A DNA stretch of 64,000 nt, from NCBI RefSeq assembly GCF_018873765.1, contig NC_057925.1, positions 4,227,568 through 4,291,567 on the forward strand, given 5' to 3'. The position numbers were made by a program, and so were the translations under genes. The notes below the pieces were generated by a model that saw only the letters and a list, made by a program, of their open reading frames with translations, made no database searches and was not told where the DNA came from. This DNA is from Telopea speciosissima (lineage: Eukaryota; Streptophyta; Magnoliopsida; Proteales; Proteaceae). Shown piece after piece: positions 54,657 to 64,000 of the stretch (position 1 is its first letter; every line of letters begins with the position of its first letter).

Positions 54657-55282
54657 TAGGGGTGTTAACCAGTCGGGTTCGGTCGGGCCTAGCTGGGCCT
54701 CACCAATTTTACAGACTGCACCGTGTCTGACCATTTAGGCATTTGGGCTTGCCTTGGACGGGTATGGTACAGTTTCATTTCGGTCGGTTGGTATTCGGTC
54801 TTTAATCAGGGCAACCTTATTCGGGCTAAACGTGCCTAAACCGGGTCCAAAACGGGCTAATGAGCCATTTAACTCTAAACGGTCTCTAAACAGTGTGGGC
54901 TTACTAATTGACATGCAACCAAAATTTTAAGTTCAAACCATCACATCGTTGGGCAGTCACGGTACACCTCAAGTCAAAGTCAAATAAAGCTTATCCCAAC
55001 TAAAACAGCAGCACAACACCAAATAGAAGCACATCTAACCAATAAACGTCAAAGACCAACAAAGAAACAAACAAAAAAAAAAGAAGGAAATTTGAAGGGA
55101 AGGGGAGGGAAAGTTTATAAGTTAAAGGGTCAGGCTATAACCGGACGGTCTAGGTTGGGCCTGGAATCAGTTGGTCCGGTCGAGCGCCCGACAGGCTAGG
55201 ACCCCACACCGGGACCGCCTGATTACTAAAATGGCCGAGCTCAGTCGGGCCCGGCGGGCCAGGCCTAGAATTGACACCCCTA
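54657..55282. mobile_element. hAT-like MITE inserted in the LINE remnant
   Basis: Ends TAGGGGTGTTAA and TTGACACCCCTA are inverted and flanked by a perfect 8-bp duplication, GTCATATC (54649-54656 and 55283-55290). The interior is GGGCC/CGGTCGGG-rich. The 8-bp duplication points to the hAT superfamily; it is non-coding. Confidence 0.85.
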
Positions 55283-55734
55283 GTCATATCATATATTATT
55301 TTACCTTGACTGTTAATTTAAAGGTCCATTTGGTAATGCTAACTTAATTAAGACCATACCTTAAAATAATCCTAACTTATGAGGGTGATGGCATTCCTAA
55401 TGATTAATTGAATATAAAATAAGAGGTAATATGGATTAGTTTCATGATTTGAGAAAGAAAAAAAAACGATAGTGGGTTGCATATCTCATTTGAATGAAAT
55501 TAATATTTTATTATAATATATTGATTATATGTAGCATGTGTTAGAGATTTTTTTATTTTTTTTTGGACTTCTTGGAACTGTTTAGGAACCGGAACCAACC
55601 CACCCATTAGTTAATGGTCCTGGATCTCAGGTTCGAAATCGATTAGCTTATTGATCTGATTATGGTCATGACCCCTTAGGCGGGAACGGTTAAGCAACTA
55701 GACCAATTGACACCCCTAGGTTGTCCACTTTGAT
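55283..55734. repeat. Partial repeat of the CACCCCTA-ending family
   Basis: About 55570-55720 holds GGAACCGGAACCAACCCACCC and ends TTGACACCCCTAGG. It resembles 54385-54520, suggesting one repeat unit was split by the MITE at 54657. Confidence 0.5.
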
Positions 55735-56590
55735 TGAAAATCCAAGAAGATGGCTACCACAACTCTCTCTCGGATTGGATTAAAAGCTGGAATGGTTTAT
55801 CTGGTCTGGATAAAAAGGAAAAATGATGGCTATTGGCTTCTATAATTTCGTGGATTGGTCATTGTGGAAAACTAGAAACAATTTGGTTTTTGGGAGGCAT
55901 GACTTGTCACCGCAAGATGTTATCCACTCAGCTTTGAAGGCCCAAACAGATTTTCTCCAAGCTCAACACCACCCTCCACATAAAGCCCAGGTCCAAGATC
56001 CCAACCCCCCCCCCCCACCCCCCTCCCCTTTGCTAGGAAATCTTGGGAAATGCCCAGTCCCACTGTTCTTGGAATTTAACTGTGACGCTTCAAAATTCCT
56101 AGATGGTCCATCCCTTGGAATGGGTATCTGTTTTAGGGACCATAAAGGCATTCCGGTGTTTGCGAAATCTGGCATTTCCCAGTAGGATATTTATTAGTGA
56201 GGGTGAGGCCTTAGCAACTTGAAGCAGTGGCACTGGGCTTGGATTATCTCGAGGTGGAATCAGATAGTAAAGAGAACATTGGTTTCATCAAGGAGTCGAA
56301 AAGAATAGCCCCCCTCTCTTGACAGCTAGTGATTTCAGATATCCTTCACATTTCAACATACTTTTTGCCTTCTAAATTTTCTTATATTACTAGGGAATTG
56401 AATTTAGTTGTTGATTCCTTAGCCCGAAATGCCCTGTCTATGAGATGTGTGACAGTTTGACCGATTTCCAATCCCTGGTTGAATGAGCTACGTAATCCAA
56501 CAACCAGGTGTTTTACACCCGAGTCTCAATAGATTTCACATTACCCCCGCCCCCTGCCCCTCCTCCCAAAAAAACTTTTTAAAAAAACCG

Positions 56591-59500
56591 TGCTCCTGGA
56601 CAAAGAATCACTTCCTATAATTCATGCATTATTTCTCCTCCATAATATGAGGAACTTGGTTCCTTATTAACACCCATAGTAAAAATTTATTCCCACACAC
56701 CCGTTATTATTTTTGCCTAGTGGGTAGTTGGTTGGATAGACAAACAGAGTTGTGTACAAATTCACTAAATGTCATCTATCATATGTCGATGTATATTCAT
56801 ATATGTCCATGCATGCTTATGATACTTCAACTACACTATGGCCTCTTTATAAATGCATCTCACATGTATGCCTATTTATCTCTCATAATCCTAAATTTTT
56901 AAAATTTACATTTGGACATGTGGCAAACTGCAATAGGACTGAAACTTAACTTGTAATAAGAGATCTAGGGGTCTACCCATCCACAAATTTTTCTAATCTG
57001 CGACCTTATAGTTGTTAGCGATTAAAATGAACACTTGTGGGAAAAAGTTCCAAGCACAAGTGTGTAGGAGGAACCATATATTTCACTCAAAATGGGACCT
57101 AATCAGGCTGGATCAATCGGTCTAGACTAGTGGCCCATAAAAATAGGATCCCAAGCTTTAATACCTTTGTGACAAGTGCTCCGACCCAAATTTATGAAGG
57201 ATGAGACATTGCTTACACTTGAACCAAAAGGTGGATGGCTAGGCTCTGATCCTTTTTTGTGAGACATGTCACATTTTGGCACTAGGAGTAAAGACTGGTC
57301 TTGTGAGTTGGTCTGGTTGTGTAGATAGTGTTGATTAAGTGTGTCAATCAAACACAATTTAATAGCTAAATATTATAATTTGTATGATATTATTTGGGTT
57401 GTTGATTATTCTAAGAATTTTATCTTAAATTGTTCACAACTATGGATAGAATGGTTTTTTTTTTTGTATGGTTGTCACATTATGTAGTGTCGGAAAGTGT
57501 GAATCCAAACATAAGTATGAGTATACATATTTGCGCATATTGACCTGGATCACGTGAGAATATTTGAATAAATTATCGTCCATTGTATAAAGAACATGAT
57601 TCTTAATAAATGCTTGCAATTGGGCCCCACACCTGAGAGGTCTTTATTATTGCATTTAGGTAATATACGTGTTTTGGTATACTAATGGTTGATACCGACA
57701 TGCTATATTTCTATGAGCTGGATTCATGGAATTTTCATGTGAACAAAATAGATGCTCGATAAGAAATCCACTTCCTGTTGTATATGAGAATATCAAGTGA
57801 TAAATTATCTGTTCAAGTTTGAACTAAATTCTAGATCCGGTGGTATGATTTGTAAATTACTTACAAAAAGATTTGAAATATCATTATTCATTAATAATTA
57901 TATATTAAGGGTTTTAAAAACTACTTTTATATTTGATCAGTTAATTGTATTCTTTGTATACAAGTTTTGACAGACCATGATGGTGACAACAATAAGTTCT
58001 ATGCTCATAGGTCAGTTATGTAAAGTCTAAGTGGAGGGTCTTAATTATAAGATCTAACCACTACCAGGGTGCTTTTTTCTGGTACAATTATGCAAATCTT
58101 TCCTTGACCTCCTGGGAGGCATGCACTCCAATTGGCAAGTCATCAACCAACCAACCAAGCGATTGTTTGCATGGGAATTAACTAATAGTGCTAATTGCCA
58201 AAGGTGTACCTTTTGAAAGTAGCTAGATTTGTTGCTACTATCAACGATGGTTTTCTTTGGCTTTGCTATCAATACCTTGGGCTCTTCGGGAAGTTCTTCT
58301 AATGGTAAAAAGTTCAGGCCTTTGTGGTTAGAATTGTTCATACTGAATCAAAAGGTTTAATGCAACATCTAGAGGATTTCTTCCTAAAAAGGTACAAGTA
58401 TGATTAGTAATTGATGATCTTAGCTCTAAGAGGACTATGTTCAATTGCGCACAGTTAAAGTTCACCCTCAACAACAAATTATCATGCCCATTGCTGTTGG
58501 TTTATTAAATACATTTTTTGTTTTTCTTTAAATATTCAATCTAAAAACTTAAGCTATTAAGTGGAGAGTCCCAAATGATGTTTGGGAATGCTTGTACGGT
58601 TATTTTTTTTCTTACATCTCAATGCATTTTCTTTTATTTTCATAAAAATTGATTACTTTGCCATGTTGCTTAATAGGTTTGTGCTTCCTTTTTTGGTAAT
58701 ATTTGTTTTGTGGTAAATGTTGGAGCATGATCGACACTTCTTCCGCTCACAAAAGGGTTTTTTTTTTGTTGGGAGAGGGATAGGCACATTGCCTGTGCAC
58801 AGTAAACTAGCGGGCAACACCAATGGGGACGTGGGGTGGGGGTATCATGCAAGATGGTTGAGGGGTCATTTCAATGGGGGAAGAGAGAGAGACACAATGG
58901 ACGCTAGCTTATGATACACTGGCGGAGTGCCCAGCCTTTTTCGTGTTTGTTTTTTTTTTTAAATGAAACACAATGAATAAAGTTGTTATAAGAGTAAGCA
59001 TTAGATTTTGTGTAGAAAGATATTTGTTTCTAAACTAATGATACTATTTATATTTGTTAAGGGGGTTGGGGGGGGGGGGGAGTAGCTCTTTTTTCTTCTC
59101 CTCTCTTCTCTCCATTCCGCATCTGTTGACTAGGCACTAAAGCGCTCCTTGATTAATGTGCTCCCTTATAGCATTAGCTCCGAGATCTCTCTCTTTTAAT
59201 TAGGATGACTGACACTATAACTAGGAAATTTGTATATGGACAAGAGTTCTCTGAACCAACATCATCCCCACGCTCATAAATATTGAGTTATTTATTTATT
59301 TTCTCAAGGGGAGAGAAAATAATAAAAAAAGTCTCTAGGTGTAGAATACATTGTTGGATGAGAGAGACTTTTCCCTTCAAATATTAAAGAAATTTAAAGT
59401 GGGAATAGAAGGTAAGGGAAAAGGATGTACTTATAGTCAATATGTAGTAGTACATGCCAACAGAGACTCTTTACCTTCTCTCGGATCATGTGGGTCCTCT

Positions 59501-60267
59501 ATTTATGAATCGCAGGGCATTCTCTGTTGTGCATCCATTAACTTGCCTTCTGAAATGATAATGCATGTGAGTGGCATATAGATCCCTCCAAACCAAATAT
59601 TTTTTTGAGGGGAGGGGGTTGTTAACAAAAAGTAAAGCATAAATTTTTTAGGAGGAGCGCTCCTCTGTGGGGGAGTGCAAGGGCCATGTTTGCACGACAG
59701 TCAATGAGAGCACCCATGCTGACATTTGGAAGACTAGATTTCCACATTTCATGGGAGATGGGGTGGTCATTTTGTCCCCATTATATCTGGGTGTGACACT
59801 ATAGCCTACGCCCCCACAAAACATTTTTTTTAAAATTTCTTTAAGTCATAAGGTCAGGCAAGGCACATTAGCACCTCTATGAAATGACCTTGATGTCCTC
59901 CTTATACGATACCGTTACCTCGCACCTCATTGATGCGCCCCCTATTCTCTTGCAGAGTTGTTATCTATAATCATGCAAAAGAAGAGAAATGCATCAAAAC
60001 ATACGCGACGCCCTCCTATGCTAAACCCTACATTACATTTTTTTTTGGTTTGGGTAGAAACCCTACATTACATTTACAGTTGGAGTATATATATGACAAA
60101 ACTAGTTTCACCGTAAACAGTCCGCCAATTTCTATTTTTGTCCGGATCAGCTATTTATAATCGGTCTATTCTCTTCATCGATTCAGGGAGAGCGAGACAG
60201 AGAGAGAGAGAGAGACCAAGAGCGAGGGCCAAAACTCAAAAGGGGGATCGGGGACCGTTGAGGGAAA
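56591..60267. other. Spacer upstream of the hnRNP-like gene
   Basis: No gene that I can support. GC-rich patches related to the GGGGTGGTCATT family lie at about 58765-58935 and 59645-59815, and a G-run at 59069-59081. A minus-strand stretch at 58054-58341 is open but unassigned. (GA)n at about 60193-60215 lies in the leader of the next gene. Confidence 0.4.
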
Positions 60268-61543
60268 ATGTTCTACAGAGGGTAAGAGGGTTTTGAAGTT
60301 TTATGGTTTCTATTTTCTTTCTGATTCAGAGTTCGGTGCTTCCTTCTCTTTGTTCCAATCTGTTTATTTGTTTTTTCTATGCGTCAGGCAACATGTCAAA
60401 CAGTCGTACTATGATGGGCTTTGTTCGTTCTGCTTTGGGATTTATTTATTTTTATGTTACCACCTCTTTCACTAAAAAAATTCAAAGTTTCTTTTGGTTT
60501 TCCCTATATCTACTATATGGGTTCTCATTATTTGATTCTCTAGATATGAAATTTTTGGTCTCTTCTAGGTCTAACTGTGATTTACAATTCAAAACCCTGT
60601 TTCCTGTTTTCCTGGGTTATCAAAATTTCTGTTTGAATATGTCTGAAACAAAAAAGAGGGGTCTCTAGGAGGATAAGTTTTGATATTTCGAATGAAATTT
60701 CTTAATGGGTGGGAGTCTGCAATTAGAGTATTGACGGGTGGGTTCTGGTTTCTTTTGCTTTTGTGGGTATTCGGGGACTGAAGGAAATACGTGGATGGTG
60801 GCGATGGGCGGGAAATGGGTCCAAAACGGCAGCGGATACTTGATCAGCCTCAATCATTTTATGGGGCTTCTGGGAGTTCGAGTTTTATGTATAACGCTTC
60901 TCCGTATGCTTACATTGGTCAGCCTCCACCGTTCCCAGTTGTTCGACTCCGAGGGCTACCCTTTGATTGCACAGAAGCTGATGTGACTGAGTTCTTCAAC
61001 GGTCTAGACCTTGTTGATGTTCTATTCGTCCACAAAAATGGCAGGTTCAGTGGGGAAGCCTTTGTTGTTTTGGGTTTCCCTGTTCAAGTTGATTTTGCAA
61101 TTCAGAGGAACAGACAGAACATGGGTAGGAGATACATTGAAGTTTTCAGGAGTAAGAGACAAGAATATTACAAGGCCATAGCAAATGAAGTTTCAGATGC
61201 TCGTGGTGGTTCACCCCGTCGGAGTGCTCGGGCAAGATCACTTGATGATGGGAACGAGTCGGCCCAACATACTGGAGTCTTGCGATTGAGAGGATTGCCA
61301 TTTTCAGCTGGGAAAGATGATATTATGGATTTCTTTAAAGATTTCATGCTTTCAGAGGATTCTATTCATATCACACTCAATATGGATGGGAGGCCCACAG
61401 GTGAAGCATTTGTTGAATTCGCGAGTCCAGATGATTCAAAAGCTGCGATGGCGAAAGATAGGATGACCCTCGGGAGTCGTTATATAGAGCTGTTCCCTTC
61501 ATCACAAGAGGACTTAGATGAAGCAGTTTCAAGGGGACGGTGA
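60268..61543 (+). CDS. hnRNP H/F-like RNA-binding protein, two RRMs
   Basis: Coding exons 60268-60281 and 60784-61543 give 257 residues. The first has only 14 coding bases (MFYR plus two bases, donor GTAAGA). The second begins after GGGACTGAAG and continues GKYVDGGDGREM. Two quasi-RRMs lie at about 57-127 (VVRLRGLPFDCTEADV to RRYIEVF) and 169-244 (GVLRLRGLPFSAGKDDI to SRYIELF). The RLRGLPF and GEAFVEF signatures are those of the hnRNP H/F-ESRP-GRSF group, which bind G-rich RNA and affect splicing. A basic linker (SPRRSARARS) separates them. The start matches the MFYRG N-end I recall for plant members of this family. It looks complete, with a (GA)n leader upstream. Confidence 0.9.
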
Positions 61544-63289
61544 TGAATTCCTGTAGCAGCTGTGTAGATTTTACAATTTCTGAATTTTTAACAGTGTTTT
61601 TTTTATAATTATTTTTACTCTGCTAGTTTTATTTAGTTAGAACTAAATCACTAATAAGCCTCTCATCAGTAGTTGTCATTGTTGAATTTTTAACATTTAA
61701 AAGCAGGACGAAAGAAACTTCTCTCTGCAGGAAAGCGTAGATTATATTTTTGTAGTTTCGTTCATTTATGGTTTACATTTTTATTCCCCTTAGCTCTTAT
61801 GCATATCTTCACATATGCCATGCTTGTTGAGACTATTTCTTAATATTGGCTACTTCCTACTAAAGTTTTCGTTGTTTCTGTACATCTGATGTTTGAGTAC
61901 ACTGAGATGAATTGAATAATAGATTATTTTGTATTTGATTTATTCTGGGAATATTAGTTGCTTTTCTTTTGTGCATCATTTGCTGCCTCAAGGAAAGATT
62001 TTCTAGATTGAGAGTGTTGCTTTTTGTTTGTAATGCTTCAAATAAGTATTTATTTCACACAGGGAGGTAGATAATTGCGTTTAGATTCTAAATTCTAATT
62101 CAAATTTCTCCTTAGTAGTTGTTCTTTAAGATCCTGTGCTAAATCTGATACCATGCCTACCCATGATAAACTTTTACCCTTGTGATTGTCTGGAATGTTC
62201 TGGCCCTTTTCATTATGTGCAAATCAAAAGAGTATTTATGGTACTATAGGCAATTAAGGAAGGTAATGTAAGACTGGAATACCAGTCCCAAAAAACCCAC
62301 AAAAATCTAAACAGGAACAGAACCAGAATTAGAAACTTAGGGTTTATAATCAAACCAGCCAAGTGATGGTCACCCACTTGGATCGAGTGTAGAGAACAGT
62401 AGGGACAAGCTTGTCTCCAAAGTTGGTTCAATTATGATGGTCTGATATAGAGATATCAAAGGATTAACAAAATAGAAGGTTTGAAGAAACCTTCGAAAAC
62501 AATGCTGTTTTGGACTTCCAGCAGCAACCGGGTGTAAGGCTTGGTGAATGAAGTCTGGTCTGCAACTCTGGGTCAATTCTGATGGTTAAAATTGGAGATT
62601 GAAGGTTGAGAATGAAAATAGAAAGTATGGGAATTATGGAAGTTTCAGGCAGTGGGATGGGGTGGAAGTGTCAATCGAGTGGAGGCAATGGAAGGGGAAA
62701 TCTGAGTTTCAAAATCCAGCAGGGTTGGTGTTGATTTGAAGATGTTTTGGAATTAGAAGGTTGCAGTCAGAAGAGTTGCAGAGGTGTAGCAGCAGCTTCA
62801 ATTGATGGTCTTCTCAGCAGCACAACCACACTGAGGTAGCAGATGACTCCAGCCTTGAGAGGGGATCTCCAGCAATGGCAGTAGCAGCCTGGGACAACAG
62901 CAGCAGCACTAGAATGACCTTCTGAGCAGAGGGATGTTCACAGCAGCCTTGGTTTGATGGAGCTTCTTAGCACCTGTGTTGATCTAAGGAGAAGCAACAG
63001 CGACAGTTGCAGCCACAGATCGGTGGTGGCAGCACTAAAGGAGCTTGAGCAGGGTAATGAATGGAGGAGAAGAGAAGATAGAAGAAGGAGGTAAAGGGAA
63101 TGGCTCTCTCAGCCTGGGTCTCTCTCCCACAGCTATCTCAGCTGTTGCAGGAAAGGAGGAACTCCCATACTTGATGGCAAATTTGGCCAGACGATTCTTT
63201 TCTCAAATTGTGTTCCTTCATTAAAATGTGATGCCTATTAATAGCTTAGGCAAGCGTACAATAGAATAGTACAAGCGTTGAGGAGTATG
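61544..63289. other. 3' flank and spacer
   Basis: The first few hundred bases are T-rich 3' UTR sequence of the hnRNP-like gene. From 62210 to 63240 the DNA is richer in GCAGCA words and AGG/CAG repeats, with no conserved frame. It may belong to the gypsy relic that follows, but no LTR border is visible. Confidence 0.4.
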
Positions 63290-64000
63290 TGGTGGGGGTT
63301 TGACTTTTAATGGAACTAAGAGGTATCAGTGGTGCAGTTTCGGAATCGATCACCCTCATATCAGTGCTGGTTTAGCGCATAGCAGACTACATACAATGGA
63401 TGACATCGTACAGGTAGTTTATCAAGCAGAGGAGAGTTTGAAGAAGCTTTACAATTAGAGGAGCTTCCTAGACACCTTCTCTAAGGCTGATAGTGCAAGT
63501 AAGCACACAGCCAAACCACACTTATGCTCCACCTTGTGGTTGTGGTTTTGACAGACCTACTTCGTAGCCAAGGGCTGTGATACAATTCTCCACTTGCAAG
63601 GGGTATAGACATTTTTCCTGCTCGGTGTCCTAATTGTCTGGTTTCCTTTGTTGATAAGGATGCTCCCATGGCCACTCTTGTTAATAGCAATGGAATCACG
63701 GGATAGTTTATCTAGAGGCAAAGTGTGAGCCTAGTGAAGGTAGTGGTAGTGATGGTAATGGCGAACAACAACCTTGTTACGTTCTTCGTCCTCTTTTGGC
63801 TACACATAAAATCTTTGAAGAGGATGATTGGAGTCGGAACAACATCTTCTAGACTAGGCTAAAATGCAATGACAGGTTGTTTACTATGGTGATTGATAAT
63901 GCTTGTTGTACCAACATTGTTTCTGACGTAATTGTCAAGGCGTCGCATGGGCATCTAGGGCCTTGCCAGCCCTGGTGGCCTTATGTGTAGGCCTCCTCCA
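63290..64000 (+). mobile_element. Ty3/gypsy gag-protease relic, cut by the window edge (fossil)
   Basis: Plus-strand fragments read MDDIVQVVYQAEESLKKLY (late gag), then PARCPNCLVSFVDKDAP after the zinc-knuckle position, and near the end LFTMVIDNACCTNIVSDVIV, which resembles the aspartic protease start of plant gypsy elements (family form MVIDSGSCTN). It is clearly broken, with several breaks. Reverse transcriptase and integrase, if present, lie beyond 64000. Confidence 0.65.

Larger units (their letters stand above)
54040..56590 (+). mobile_element. Second LINE remnant (zf-RVT and RNase H), split by nested insertions
   Basis: The zf-RVT part at 54040-54400 reads RKFSVKTAYHL, then after shifts CLRCGEMVEIVEHVLIQCPF. 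From 55735 the same element continues with SDWIKSWNGLSGLD, WKTRNNLVFG, then an RNase H domain (LEFNCDASKF, GMGICFRDHKGIPVFAKS, EVESDSKENIGFIKE and DSLARNALSM) to about 56460. An A-rich tail lies near 56566-56590. Several frameshifts and stops exist. About 1.3 kb between the two parts consists of MITE-like insertions. Older than the LINE at 2.1-6.0 kb. Confidence 0.75.

Noticed and set aside
62213-62576. Minus-strand ORFs of about 70 codons.
   Set aside because: No domain, no splice structure, and composition like neighbouring repeat-derived DNA.

Overview
The window is nuclear DNA from a flowering plant, most likely a woody dicot or magnoliid; I cannot name the species. The evidence is a cluster of CC-NB-ARC-LRR (CNL) resistance genes, a five-exon RbcX Rubisco-chaperone gene, a two-RRM hnRNP H/F-like gene, fragments of a plant myosin XI, tRNA-derived Au-type SINEs, an Athila-like gypsy retroelement and plant L1-type LINEs. 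The spacers are AT-rich and carry many homopolymer runs.

Layout. 1-1060: broken hAT transposase on the minus strand. 1835-2095: palindromic GATATATCG sequence. 2096-6022: minus-strand LINE, missing its 3' end and the start of ORF1. 6023-11909: gag-only, non-autonomous Athila-like LTR element with a shortened left LTR. 11910-16900: mostly spacer, with gene debris and one coiled-coil-like exon on the minus strand. 16954-41350: a tandem array of duplicated blocks. It holds CNL copy 1 (whole), copy 2 (three nonsense codons but an otherwise open frame), copy 3 (whole) and copy 4 (only the last LRRs). Repeated flanking modules and myosin XI exon fragments lie between them. 41350-45600: spacer with a tRNA-like sequence and small repeats. 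45625-46994: a three-exon gene for a small Ser/Lys-rich protein, with a MITE in intron 2. 47334-49393: MITE and SINE copies. 49803-51827 (minus): RbcX. 52480-56590: repeat mosaic with a second LINE broken by MITEs. 60268-61543: hnRNP H/F-like gene. 63290-64000: gypsy gag-protease relic running off the edge.

The CNL array is the biological centre. All copies share a (GA)n leader ending at the ATG, near-identical CC and NB-ARC regions, divergent LRRs and a conserved 3' flank that looks like a 3'-UTR intron. One whole LRR has been lost cleanly from copy 1. Copy 4 is a deletion product joining spacer directly to the terminal LRRs. Copy 2 carries a promoter insertion made of two GC-rich fold-back hairpins with a common core but unrelated outer arms. 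The same core recurs at other places in the window, which suggests an undescribed fold-back repeat family. RbcX and the hnRNP-like gene look like ordinary single-copy housekeeping genes and have no visible link to the array.
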